DNA of 64,000 nucleotides from Ixodes scapularis (lineage: Eukaryota > Arthropoda > Arachnida > Ixodida > Ixodidae), in assembly GCF_016920785.2 (NCBI RefSeq), contig NW_024609880.1:31891152-31955151 (forward strand), read 5' to 3'. The notes beneath the pieces are model-generated. The model searched no databases. It saw only the letters and a program-made list of their open reading frames with translations, and was not told the origin of the DNA. A program made the translations under genes and the position numbers. Positions 43,480 to 54,858 of this stretch are shown piece after piece. The first letter of the stretch is position 1. Each line of letters starts with the position of its first letter.

Positions 43480-46400
43480 CACCGTTAATAACACCGTTAA
43501 TAACGATCCGCGATGCTCCGCATCATCCCATGGTTCCCCTCGGGAAGATGGTGTAATTTTTTACTTCTTACTTTGGTGAATTTACTTTTTGACATTTTGA
43601 TACGGCACTTCCACCATCTTGAAGCACATCTGTAGTTAATCGTTGCGCGATACCAAGCCGATTTATGCGGTCTCTTTAAAGGCTTCGCCCGGATTCTTGG
43701 GCACACAGTAGAACAAATCTCCTAAGCTAAACACCATTAAAAAAAAATCGCCAGTAGGAATGAATGTTTCTAATGTCTAAAGTGAGCTTCTTTGTTAAAG
43801 GAGTTTCTCAAAAAGAGGGCGAAGCTCGGTTCTCTGTCCCGGCTCGACGTTGGGCTGCGACTTGTACTTTGTTTTGATCGACGCCACCGCAGAGAAGCCA
43901 AGTTCGCAGTTTTTCAAGTTACCGAGCTGTTTCGCGATCTCCTTCCAAGTCTGTCGCGACCCAGTTTAGTGTTGCGACCCCACTTAGTGTCGCGACTCAC
44001 ACTTAGGGAACCAGTGGGTCATTTTTTCCTCTCCGGCGTTGAACCAGTGTGGGTATAGCTTCATGTCATATTAAACTCTCGGTGCATAAGCATTCACAAC
44101 TTCCAAATGACTTCTACAGCGATACTACAGCGATAGCTGTTAGCGGCACACTTCATGGTTTCGCGCCGTCGACCGCGCTCCATATCGACGCGAGCCAGTT
44201 TCGGCACTCCGCCAAAACATTCCAAGGGCCGCTAATAACATGATGAGAAGCAAGAAAAGTAACATGAATGGTCAGTAAAACAGACCCCGTCGGGCAATTC
44301 GGGAGCGCACTGGGATAGGTGCGCATGTGACCCAGAATTAGCACAAACTACAATTCTCGGGAGTTACCCAGATAAAACTGCCTTAGAATTTTACGATGCA
44401 TTCTTTATCAGAAAGCGATGGGAAAGCAACTGCGTTAGTGTCCCATCAATGCGCCTAAGAGATACAAAGTTTTCGTTTCTAAACGAATTGCCAGAAATAT
44501 GGTATTAATATTGTGTGTTTGTTTCAATGGAGTTGATTTGAGGGTGCACTTTGTCTTGTCTGCTTTCTTGCACCTATTTATTTGGCGCTTTTCTTTTAGC
44601 ACGTGTGATTATTCGTTACGAAGTGCCGTACGGAAACACGCTCCACCTTTACGCAGACAGCTGAAATGCTCTGTACTTAATACACCCTTACTGGTTCCAA
44701 AAACGCTACGGAAATTTCGTCCGGCGTGTTACTCGTTTTAAAACAAAACGCCTAAGCGGACTTTATGGTGCGCCCTCGCACATTTGCCGTTTATTCAGTT
44801 CATCTGTTCCGAATGGACACCTTAGCGGCTCCCAGGTCACACCTCAGCTGTCGCTGTGTTTGACCTTATCGGTTGCGTAAGTGTTTACAATGTTTTGTTT
44901 GTGGTTTATCACTGTCTTGCATATTTCGCCGAATCTACCGAAATGATATATGCTGATGTAATGCGATCTCCTGTCAAAAAAAAATATTGGCAGCGTTTTT
45001 AATATTTAAAGTCATATATGAAACGCAGTATTTTAGGAGCCATCGTCTAAGTTTGTTTAGAAGACAGCAAGAAGTCATTTCGAGGAGTCACTAAATTTAG
45101 AGGAAAAAGTTATGTCTCGTGACATGTCGGCGCTCTTGACCTGACGTCAATTGTCAAATCGTGGTGTAACCTCAAAGCGTGGTGTCATGTGACGTCAGTT
45201 TTCCCTCTGAATTTAGCGGGCAAGAGCAAAAACGGACGAACGTTGAAAAAGAAAAAAAGAAAAAGAAATGGTTTAAAAGAAGATCGCTAAGGATGGACTC
45301 TGCATGGCGTGTTGCATTCATTAAATAGAACCGCTACGGCAGGCAGCAGCCGAGCAAATGAAGCCCCAAATCCAATTCTGCGTTCCCCAAAACAGGTGCG
45401 TCGAATTCGGGCGGCAGCGTCTATAACGAGAACGACAAACAACCAACTTGTTACTCGCGACAAATGACCCGAGGCGACGTACGAAAGCCTCCACGCCGAG
45501 TGAGTGGCAAGGCAGCAGCCGGACACGGGCTTGTATCCGATGCAAAGCCGCGGAGATGGGGAAGAGGCGGGAGCGAGTGCCCCCCCCCCCCCTTCCCCTC
45601 CCCCCTCCTCCGCTCTTTTAAAGAGACGGAAGAAGGGGGGGGGGGGGGGAGCATTGTTTAAAGCGGCCGGTGAAACTGTCAGTGACGGGCGAGGTTTAAC
45701 GAAGTACGACCGGTCACATGAATCAGATTTTTGGGGGCGAATAAGAAGCCAGGGTGGCGGCGAGTATCGCGGTGCCGAAGTTTGCCAGCTTTATCGCCGA
45801 CGGAGCCCAAGGCTCGAGGATCCGCGTCCATTAAACAGATTAGTGTCAAGTGTTTGTTGATACTGGATGCGCTCGCTTCACGATCACCGCCCGGATCGTA
45901 ATTAATTAAGCTTTTTATTAGCCTCCGAGATTAGTTAACGAACTCGAGACAGGCTTGCAGGAAGGAAAAGGGAAAAGGGGGGGGGGGGGGGGGGGGGGGA
46001 CGGTTTCGGGCTTTGTTCTTGTATCTTTTCGTGTTTTGGTTTTTCTATCGAATCGTTACATGGATGGAATCTGGTGGGTGCGGGTAGGGGGGAGGGGGGG
46101 GGGGGGGGTGAAAGGATCTGCTGATTCTCTCTTGGAAATCGGCAGCGGCCGCTTCTCCAATGCTCGGCATTTTGTTATTGCTTCCTTTCTTTTCTGTTTC
46201 GATGGCGTCGTTCCGGGAGTTGTAGTAATTGGGTTTCGAGGAGTCCTTAATTGAAAGTGGAAAACTAAAACAAAATAAGTAAGTAAAAGGGGACGCAGTG
46301 CTGCTATTACGGGAGAAATCTGACGTTCATCAGCGCGGAGCTAGCATCCGGAGGCAAGAACAAACCAGAAAGGCCGGAACAAAGAAGGGCAACATGGCCT

Positions 46401-47469
46401 CCCTGGATCCGAAGAGGGTATTGACTCGACCGGGGGAGTTGCCGGCTTGTATCCGATGCAAATTGAGTGCCGTCGAGGGGCGCTTTTGAGCGCTGGCAGC
46501 GTCCTTTGGGGCTATGGCAGAACGGACATTTCGAAAGCAAGATAGGGGCTTGTTTGGCTGGCGTGTTGGAGCACTGACACTACACGCACACACAGAGGAC
46601 CATCTGTCAAAGGCACAAATGATCTGTCAATGGCAGAAAAAAAAAGCTAGTTTAGTTTGTCTAACGAGTTGCGTGCAATTCATATAAAAGTATAGAGTGC
46701 ACAGGAGTATGCACCTGCGCAATGCAATGTTTGAAGGATTGCTCGCGTAACGTAACTGGACATATGCGTTAGCGGCAATAAACCTTTTGCCGGTAACGAG
46801 CCCCGTCCTGGGGGAAGGGGAAGGGGTTAGGGTAAATGTAACTGAAGGACAGCCAAACGGTTCCTCCGCCCCGTCAGAACACATAGGAATCATGTCTTTG
46901 TATCGGTTTTTACTACGCTGACAATGTTGGACAGTGTACTAAAAAAATAGCGACAGCAGAAAGCAAGGGTAAATGGAGAGAGTGCACGCATGCGCGGAAA
47001 CTTAGTAGGAAATGGTTCATTTATTTCACAAACTTATCAGGGTTGCCTTCGCTGAGTTACATCGTCGAAACTTTAGAAATGCACAGAGAAAGTTGTTGTA
47101 GTTTGTTCGTGGTGGTAACTTTTGTGTTTGAAGATTTCAGCGTGAGTTAAATTAAGAAAGTCTTCGTCAAAAATTACTGTTCAATTTACGAACGCCTGCA
47201 CACAAAAACATAATTGCGACACCATTCAACAATATGCGGTCACGAAAAAAATATGTGATGAAAAAACGTAACAATTTTATTCATAAAGGAAATGTACGCG
47301 AGAAAGTTTTAATGGTGTAACTTCAAGCGATAACACACATTCAAAGCACTAGTGGCCAGAGCTAAGCGCTCACGCTAAAGGGCACGTAGTTTTCACAAGC
47401 ATGGGAAGCGATATGCATGTATACTGCAATAACCAATAGGCAATCAGCGTTCAGAAGCGTGTGTGTATC
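43480..47469. other. No recognised gene; cluster of long G and C homopolymers
   Basis: Uninterrupted G runs occur at 45635-45649 (15), 45977-45999 (23) and 46094-46108 (15), with a C-rich block at about 45581-45610. Open frames of up to 118 codons here run through these tracts. A shared GGCTTGTATCCGATGCAAA motif occurs at about 45,528 and 46,444, suggesting a dispersed repeat. No gene is supported. Confidence 0.4.
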
Positions 47470-48970
47470 AGGAGGCTCTACTAGCCATTAAGCGTGAATT
47501 TTAACGGGAAGTTTTACAAGCCACACAACACGGCGGCACCCTTAGGTCAATTTAGTATGAAACAAATACACCAGAGGGGAATCAAGCTGTCAATAGCTCT
47601 GGAAGATTCAACCTACATTGATTACAGTTCTGACAACTTCACTTAGTTTTTTGTCAATGTCTATTTCTTTAAAAAAAAAGTCGCTGCTCTTACTCAGAGG
47701 CAGCTCCCGAGCCTAGCAACTACGCGCAAATGTAATCGAGGAGCTTTAATTGGCGCACACCAATGGGTCATTTCTAGGTTAATTTCGCACAAAAACTCTA
47801 CATTAGCGAGTAATAAAGTTGCCAAGATCAGAGGAGGATTCAGACGACACTGATTAGAATTCTGACAACTGCCCTTAAATTTATGTCACCGTATTTCTTT
47901 CTTTTTTTTTTTTATGAGGAGTGTCGCCGCTGCTGTTCAGAGGCAACTCTCGAGCACAGCAACTAAGCGTAAAGTTTGTCAAGGAGCTTTACTAGCCACG
48001 CACCTCTGAGGTATCTTAGATTAATTATACAAAGAAGCTATAACAGCAAGGAATCAAGCTGACAAGATTACCGGAGGATTCAGACGACATCGATAACGTC
48101 TCAGGCAACTTCACTAAGCTGTATATCATTGTCTTTTCCTCACAAGGAGAGTCGCCGCTCTTAATAAATGACAGCTCCCGAGCCTAGCCGTTAAGCGTGA
48201 ACTTTATCAGAACTTTACTATCTACGCATCAATGCGACATATCTAGGTTAATTTAGTACAAAACAGCTACATCATCGAGGAATCAACTTGAAAAGATCAC
48301 CGGAGGATTCATATGACACTGATCACGGTTCGGACAGTTTCACTAACTTTATGTCATTGTCTTGTACTTACTAGGAGAGTCACTGCTCTTGTTCAGAGAC
48401 AGCTTCCGGGCCTAGCAACTAAGAGCGAATTCTGTAAAAGAGCTTTACTAGCAAAGCATGAGTGCGCCATTTCTAAGTTAATTTAGTTCAAAACAGCTAC
48501 ATCAGGAGGAATTAAGTTGATAAGATAACCAAAGGATTCAGACGGCACTGATTACGGTTTAGACTTCACAAAGCTTTATATAATTGTACTTTTCTTACAA
48601 GGAGAGTCGCTTCACTTGTTCAGCAACATCTCCCGAGACTAGCAACTAAGCGTGAATTTTATCAAGGAGTTTTACTAGCCACGCATCAATCCGACGAATC
48701 TAGGTTAATTAAGTACAAAACAGCTATATCACCAAGGAATCAAGTTTACAAGATCACCGGAGGATTCAGACGACACTAATTACTATTCGGACAACTTAAA
48801 TAAACTTTACATCATTGTCCTTTCCTTACAAGGAGAGTCGCGGAGAGTCGCTGCTCTTGTTAAGAAGCAGTTCCCGAGCCCAGCAACTAAGCGTGAATTT
48901 TATCAAAGAGCTTCAATAGCCATGCATCAGCACGACACGTTTAAGTTAATTTAGTACAAAACTGCTATAT
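47470..48970 (+). repeat. Tandem array, ~230-bp period, first block
   Basis: The landmark CAGCTCCCGAGCCTAGCAAC (with variants) recurs at about 47,700, 47,942, 48,170, 48,401, 48,628 and 48,866, giving about 6.5 diverged units. Each unit also has GGTTAATTTAGTACAAAACAG, a GATCACCGGAGGATTCAGAC block and ACAAGGAGAGTCGC. No open frame is conserved, so it looks like a satellite-type array. Confidence 0.85.
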
Positions 48971-50364
48971 TATTGACTCTAACACAGTTTACATAGAATC
49001 TATATCAGCATGAAATAGATTCTATTTCGGCGTGGTGCTTTTTAAATGGCCTATTATTAAATGAGTCATACACGAAAATTCTGCCTTTTTCTAGAAAGCG
49101 GGAAATTCGAAATTTTCCATATCCATTATATTCCACCGATATTATTCGAGTTTACGTCGTCCGTGATCCGGGTGTTTTTGTGGATGCTGCGATGAATTTC
49201 AATCATTAGGCAACTACAATTACGAGTGCTTCCTTCAGAGCTCTGAGAGCTATAACGCGAATCGCACACAGTTCTCATTGAACCACTTGGTTTTTTACGT
49301 TTGTTTTCTTCAATGGTGCCCCTATTGAAAAATCTAAATTTTATGAGAAATTTTTGTGTCCAATAAACACATATGTATCATACAAGATATAATCGAACAT
49401 GTAAGAACCATATAAGAAACTTTTGAGAAGTTTCTAATAAGTTTCTTAAATAGTTATTTTATGTTCTTATATATCCTATATAGTTTTATATAATTCTTAT
49501 GTGGTTTTTACATGTTCTTATATATCTTGTATGATTCACATGTGTTTATTGGACACAAGAAGTTTCTCATAAAAGTAACTTTTTTTACTGGGAGCGTGTT
49601 CGTGTCGAATGTGCCTCAACTGTCTGGAACTGTACTGGAGTGACCAATTCAAGTTTAATTGAGCGTGTTCAACGTAAAGTCTTTCGTGCATTGTTTGATC
49701 GGAATTTTCACCTGAATTAATTCTACAGTAACGAAAGGATTTGTGACCTCGGGAAATTGGACACGTTGCACAACACGAGAACGATCCGTCGATTGATGTT
49801 TCTGTATAATATCGTAAATGATACACGTGATTCAGCAGCGCTACTAAAGTACGTTGCAACTCAAGAAGAGCAGGAGCCTTCCCTTTTTCCACATTAGCAC
49901 AGCAAATGCTGAACTCCTCTCTCCTCTCCTTCAGAATTTGCTTTTCCAATGGGGAAAGAGGGAAAGACTCTGTCTTCTGCTGTTCTTGAGTTGCAACAGA
50001 CTACAAGTCAGGTTTTCTTGCACGTTCCTCGTAGGTCTGGTAGACCGTATTCTTTGTTTTATGCTTTTTGTTTACCTCTTGCAGCGCCCATGACACGCCT
50101 TGAATTGACGTATAGTCATTTAGAACAGATGTATGAGAAGGTTAACCCAGATATCTTTTTCTTATCAGGAGAGTAAATTTAGAAAGTATGTTGCTACCAG
50201 TGTTTTGTTCTAAGTTTCCATTTTTTTTATCGTGTCCGAACAATTATACTACTGTTTAACATTGATAAGTGCACCACTAAGGAGGCATCAAGCTGTTTGT
50301 GGGCCACCCACAATTAAAAATATATATATATAAATAAATAAAATAAAGGAATGAATAAATAAAA
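48971..50364 (+). mobile_element. 5'-truncated LINE fragment inserted in the tandem array
   Basis: From about 49,010 one frame reads IDSISAWCFLNGLLLNESYT and FSRKREI, matching the region after the RT catalytic motif (WC..N.L.LN..KT..F.R). After a MITE interruption, 49,600-50,180 continues with TGVTNSSLIERVQRKVFRAL, LMFLYNIVND and FHVP-like and DIFFLSGE tails, a typical LINE C-terminus. Stops and frame changes show it is dead. It ends in an (ATAA)-rich tail (50,315-50,364). Array sequence resumes directly afterwards. Confidence 0.7.
49341..49574. mobile_element. 234-bp MITE nested in the LINE
   Basis: Long inverted ends run from TTTTATGAGAAATTTTTGTG and GTCCAATAAACACAT inward, with the partner GTGTTTATTGGACACAAGAA and TTTCTCATAAAA at the right. 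The AT-rich centre consists of repeated ATATAAGAAC/GTTCTTATAT pieces. LINE coding sequence continues on both sides. Confidence 0.75.
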
Positions 50365-50757
50365 AGGTACGTCAGCGGGGATAATGTTGCCAAGTTGACA
50401 AGACTACCAGATGATTCGGACAACATTGTTTGCAATTTTGACAACTTAGTTAGTTGCATGTAATTGTTGTTTTGTCATACAAGGAGAGTTGCTACACTTG
50501 TTTAAAGACAACTCCCGAGCCTAGCAACTAAGTGGGCATTTTGCAGGGAGCGCTACTAGCCATAGACTACAAATGCAGTATATATCTAAGTTAACTTCGT
50601 ACGAAACAGCTCCATTGACAGGGAATCATGTTGACCAGATCACCCGAGAACTCGGACGTCATTGTTTACAATTTTGACAACTTTATTTAGCTCTTTCTCA
50701 ATCGTCTCGTCCTACGAGAAGAATCGCTACTCTTGTTCAGAGGCAGCTCCCGAGCCT
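50365..50757 (+). repeat. Tandem array, second block
   Basis: Two more units of the ~230-bp repeat (CAACTCCCGAGCCTAGCAAC at about 50,510 and CAGCTCCCGAGCCT at about 50,743). The array stops abruptly at about 50,757, exactly where the exon-like sequence starts. Confidence 0.8.
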
Positions 50758-51071
50758 GACGGCGTCCCCGACTCCGCGCCGGAGTTCCTCTTCGAGTCCG
50801 AATACCTTCAGCTTGAGCTTGTAAGCGGCGTCTCGCCCCAGCGAGTTCACCTCGGACATAAGCACCATCACACGGTCCATGAGTGTTGCAGGCTCTGGGT
50901 CCGGAAACGAGTCGCTGGACACCGACGAGGACGTACCGGGCTGGTACGCTGTCGGTGCGGCTCCGTCGTGGGTTGCTGTGTCCTCCTCTCCGACGTAGGG
51001 CAAATCGGGGCTCGCTTGACAGAGATCCGCTGGAACGAGACGGTCAGTGTCAAGTTTTCGTTTTAATTTCA
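50758..51071 (-). CDS. Candidate host exon, unidentified protein
   Basis: The minus frame is open with strongly GC-biased third positions, unlike the surrounding AT-rich repeats. It has a good acceptor (TATATCTTTTTTCAG) ending at 51072. It encodes an acidic Ser/Pro/Thr-rich stretch (PYVGEEDTATHDGAAPTAY, TSSSVSSDSFPDPEPA) followed by a probable amphipathic helix (LMDRVMVLMSEVNSLGRDAA, VFGLEEELRRG). A donor is uncertain: AAG|GTATTC internally, or the point where the tandem array begins. No family is recognised. Confidence 0.4.
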
Positions 51072-51909
51072 CTGAAAAAAGATATATACCCACTGAAAGC
51101 AACACCTGCAACCAGGCGTACGGGGATTGCGCATGATTTGTGGTTAGTGAAAACTGTTTGGAATGAAGGTGAGTTAGATAAACTTACCGTAACCATGATC
51201 ACGTTGTGAAGGTGATTTTGTGGAGAAATTTCCGGCGTCAACTGAGGTGTCCGGTTTATATATATATATATATATATATGTTTTATATTACTCCTTGGAA
51301 AGTAACCTGTTGTTGAGCAGGGAGAGAGACTTGCGCTGAATTTATTTTGTTTTGAAGCTCAAGTGGCGATTCCCGTCGACGTGCTGTTACAACTGTCGAA
51401 CAGTTATTTAAAAACAGCCGTGGTAAAGGTTTCCGGATAGTATTTTATCGGCTTCGCGGTGACTCCGTTTTCGTCTGGTGTTACCCGAATATATTAGACA
51501 AACAAGTGACATCTTTTGTGAAATCTTTTGGGGTACGAGGCTTGATTGTTCGCAGATGGTTTGACAGCATACTGATCTGCGCCCCAAATTAATACTATAC
51601 ACGTAAGGTTAGAGATTATAATATCTATGTAGCACCGGAGTTAAGGTTCACGGCCGATTCTATGGTCATGGGGAAGTTGTAAATTTGTACATACGTATAC
51701 AATTGTGAAGCGGTAAAATGCATTACGTGCTCGCCGTTACAGGAAGGAACTTTAATATTGTGCAAGGAACTTTAATATTGTGCAAGCTATTCTTTGAACA
51801 GCACCTCAAAGAAAACCTTGAGTTTAGAGGACCGCAGAACTTGTGTGCCAGCCATCTACACTTTTGAACAAACGCGTGAGAAAGTTCCTTCTGTTGAGAG
51901 CACTTGTTG
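51072..51909. other. No recognised gene; (TA)n run
   Basis: A TA dinucleotide run lies at about 51,257-51,280. A short direct repeat GGAAGGAACTTTAATATTGTGC-like occurs twice near 51,740-51,785. Nothing coding is supported. Confidence 0.35.
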
Positions 51910-52215
51910 TCAAGGGGTGGTGGATGGCCGGCCGAGGGGGTGGGAAGAGGGGGGGGGGGGGGGGGCAGAACGGTCTTTTTGCTTGGTTCACATAGTCTTT
52001 ATGGGGCTTATCTTGTCGGGTAACTTGTCGGCGGGTGTCTGCTGCTTGTGTGATGTCCGGGGGAGCTCAGTCAGTCTGGTTCGATTCCGCCATCTTTGCG
52101 GCGGCGTTTCTCTTTGCGTGGACGGCTAAAAATCTTTCTACACTTTCGAATAAACTCAGCTGCAATTGAGATTTTTCGTCGTCTTGTACGATATTTTATT
52201 TCTCCTTGTATCAGG
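51910..52215 (+). repeat. Direct repeat A (LTR-like), left copy
   Basis: It shares TTCACATAG, GGCGGGTGTCTGCTG, GTCAGTCTG, CTTTG.GGCGGC, CGAATAAACTCAGCTGC and TTTT.GTCGTCTTGT blocks, in order, with 53125-53450. Each copy ends with an AATAAAC polyadenylation-type signal. It contains a 17-G run at 51,949-51,965. Confidence 0.5.
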
Positions 52216-53124
52216 GATTACATTATGGTGGATTACACAGTTTCCGTGGTCCGGTCCTTATACTTGAAGGGGTCATGAAACGATATCGTGTTGGAATATT
52301 TATCACTTCCAAGAGGCGTACTGGTCCTAGTGTGTTAAAGTATACTCTCGCTGATTGGCGCTGATTCTGAAGCTTCTTGATTGCTGTGAAAATGCGAGGA
52401 TAAAGGGGACTGTTTTTTTCAGTCTTGCCTTCGCGATGCTTGATGACGTAATTGTAGGATCAAAATCACCCGCCTGACGAAAGTTGAGCGCGGCTCATAG
52501 ATTGGACACGAGAACTGCGTGAGCACTCGTCTTCGGCTTATAACAGTCAATGTCTCGGCAGACGCTTGGCTTGTGGATCGTATCCATCCACTGAGGGGAT
52601 GAAAATAGTCTAACAATGCCTGGTGCTCACCTCGTGTTGCCTACTTTGCCAATTCCAGATTGTGGTTATTATTAACGTTGGTGGCATAGGATAGGCACCA
52701 GGCCACGTGGCCACTTGTTCTGGCTCCGAGTTGAGGGGATGAACGATGCTCATATTTTTCGAATTTATCTTCCGACTGCCATTGCTTAAAAAAAAAAAAA
52801 AAAAAACTAATGCAAGTTTTTTCGTTTATTAATGTTAGGGGGTGATTCTAAGTAGTATTTAGCGAAATTAGAAAAATTGTTTCATGGCCCTTTTAAGGCT
52901 TCTTTTCAAAAAGTAGAAAAATTGTTTCATGGCGCCTTTAAAGTTTCTTTTCAAACTCTTGTAAACGAGTCACTATTTAAAACAAGCGTGAAGTTTCATC
53001 TCTTGATGGCGAGCACGCATTACATTCAGCAATATGTTGGGCTAGTTCTGATGATGAAAAGAATCTTAATAACGGGTCGCGGAGGTTTTTTGTTTGTTTT
53101 TGTTGTTGTGAGTTTTCGTTTTAT
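52216..53124. other. Spacer between direct repeats, no gene
   Basis: A short tandem duplication of AGAAAAATTGTTTCATGGC occurs at about 52,869-52,935. No protein motif is seen, so if the flanking repeats are LTRs the element is a coding-free (TRIM-like) type. Confidence 0.35.
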
Positions 53125-53450
53125 GTTGGTGGTGTCGAGGGATGGGTGGTTCGTGGGGGATGAATAGGGAGATTGCTGTCATTTTCTCAGTTCACATAGC
53201 CTTGACGGGGATTATCATGTTTTGTCACTTGGCGGCGGGTGTCGGCTGTTGGTGCGGCGTTTAGGTTAAAGGTCAGTCTGTCTGGCTGAGGTCCGTCAAA
53301 TCTTTGAGGCGGCATGTCTTTTGTATTCTACTTTTCCTGTCCGTGCGGACGGTTATATATTGCTGATCATTTGCGAATAAACCCAGCTGCGTTTGAGATT
53401 TTGTGTCGTCTTGTCCGTTATTTTATTTCCTCCGTATTTCAGTGTTTAGA
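53125..53450 (+). repeat. Direct repeat A (LTR-like), right copy
   Basis: It matches 51910-52215 with substantial divergence. It contains a TATA-like GGTTATATATT followed by GCGAATAAACCCAGCTGCG and TTGTGTCGTCTTGTC, the promoter-plus-polyA arrangement of an LTR. Confidence 0.5.
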
Positions 53451-53489
53451 TTACGAAACAAGTACGTTTATTTAGGCTTTAGTGATTTT

Positions 53490-54040
53490 TTATATAAAAA
53501 AATATAAGCCGTGACAGCTACACATTGCGGTGTGTGCAGGTGAGTTATATGGTAAGAAAGGCATATTATAGGGGAGCTAATTGTCACGATAAGCCAAATC
53601 CTTTTCTAAAGCTTGTTAAATACTTTGCTAATTAGTGAAAATAAACATTTGCTGCAATTAGAAACTTGCTCAACGTCATCGAAAACCATTCCATAAAAAT
53701 CTGTTAGAAAGATTTTGAGCGCGTGAGAAGCGCAGTTGTGTGCTAAAATTCCCACTCTTGCAGCATCCACAAGGCTGGCGTTGAGGAAACGCGGATAAAA
53801 GACGTAAAAAGAAAAATCGCGCGAGTGGCGTTATCGCGTTGGTAGTCTTGCTCCTGGTACGCGAGTGGTAACAAGCGCTCCAACATGCTGCCCACGTTCT
53901 TCGAGTCTCTAAAAACGACTGATTTAGTGGTTTTCGATGACGCTCAGCAACTTTTTGATTAGAACCATATTTTTTTTCCAGTAATTAAATAGTTAATTCC
54001 ATGTGTAATTTAATTAGCTGACTAATCGTGAAAATGATCT
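53490..54040. mobile_element. Foldback element related to 30.2-32.8 kb
   Basis: The left part (53,505-53,700) has GTGACAGCTACACATTGCGG, AGGTGAGTTATATGG, CTAATTAGTGAAAATA and AGAAACTTGCTCAACGTCAT. The right part (53,935-54,030) contains the inverse of the inner blocks (GGTTTTCGATGACGCTCAGC, AATTAGCTGACTAAT). The same blocks occur in the same order in the 30.2-32.8 kb arms. The right outer end is truncated. Confidence 0.55.
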
Positions 54041-54241
54041 TCTTTTTTATACCTGTGCTGTCTGCACAGGTATAACTATACCTGTGCAGACAGCATAAAT
54101 AAAGAATTCACGGCATTTAAAAAAAAAAAATCTGAAAAAAAAAAAACCTGTATGTAAAGGTAGGGAACTACGATAGAAAGTGAGGTATTGTTTGATAAAT
54201 TGTAGCACTGGCAAACACGGAGAAAAAAAATTACTCTGACA

Positions 54242-54314
54242 TGCACCTGCCAGGGATCGAACCTGGGACCTTCCGCGTGTAAAGCGGATGTGATGACCAC
54301 TACACAACAGGTGC
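54242..54314 (-). tRNA. trnV-UAC: tRNA-Val(UAC), left arm
   Basis: 73 nt fold as a full cloverleaf. The acceptor GCACCTG pairs with CAGGTGC, the D arm is GTGTAGTGGTCATCAC, the anticodon stem TCCGC/GCGGA carries the loop TTTACAC (anticodon TAC), and the T arm is CCAGG-TTCGATC-CCTGG with discriminator A. Internal A and B boxes are intact. A T-rich terminator follows (A run at 54,221-54,231 on plus). The 3:70 pair is A:U. Confidence 0.9.
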
Positions 54315-54641
54315 ACGAATTCTGCGCTTAAATAACACAGTTAAACGGCAACTCTGGTCCATACCTTTGATTTGGGGATCATGACTGTTTTTAGTGCAGT
54401 CAGCGTCCCTGAATTGCAAGGTGTAATTTTTTTTTCGTTATTGTGCGTAGTCTTAAAGATATCGACGCCTCAAAGTAAATTTTTGAGGCGTCGATATTTT
54501 TAAAACTACGCACAATAACGAAAAAAAAATTACACCTTGGAATTCAGGGACGCTGACTGCACTAAAAACAGTCATAATCCCCAGATCAAAAGTATGGACC
54601 AGAGTTGCCGTTTAACTGTGTTATTTAAGCGCAGAATTCGT

Positions 54642-54714
54642 GCGCCTGTTGTGTAGTGGTCATCACATCCGCTTTACACGCGGAAGGTCCCAGGTTCGAT
54701 CCCTGGCAGGTGCA
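54642..54714 (+). tRNA. trnV-UAC: tRNA-Val(UAC) with G3:U70, right arm
   Basis: It is the same cloverleaf as the left-arm copy except that the acceptor starts GCGCCTG instead of GCACCTG, changing pair 3:70 to G:U. The anticodon is TAC, the T loop is TTCGATC, and the T8 terminator is at 54,726-54,733. G3:U70 is the main identity signal read by alanyl-tRNA synthetase, so this copy might be charged with alanine while decoding valine codons, if expressed. Confidence 0.88.
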
Positions 54715-54807
54715 TGTCAGGGTAATTTTTTTTGTGTTTGCCATACAGTGCTACAATTTATCAAACAATACATCACTTTGTATCGTAGTTCCCTACCTTC
54801 ACATACA

Positions 54808-54858
<51 letters not shown>

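Noticed and set aside
46800..46850. GGGGTTAGGGTAA resembling telomeric repeat DNA.
   Set aside because: It is a single occurrence, not a tandem TTAGG/TTAGGG array.
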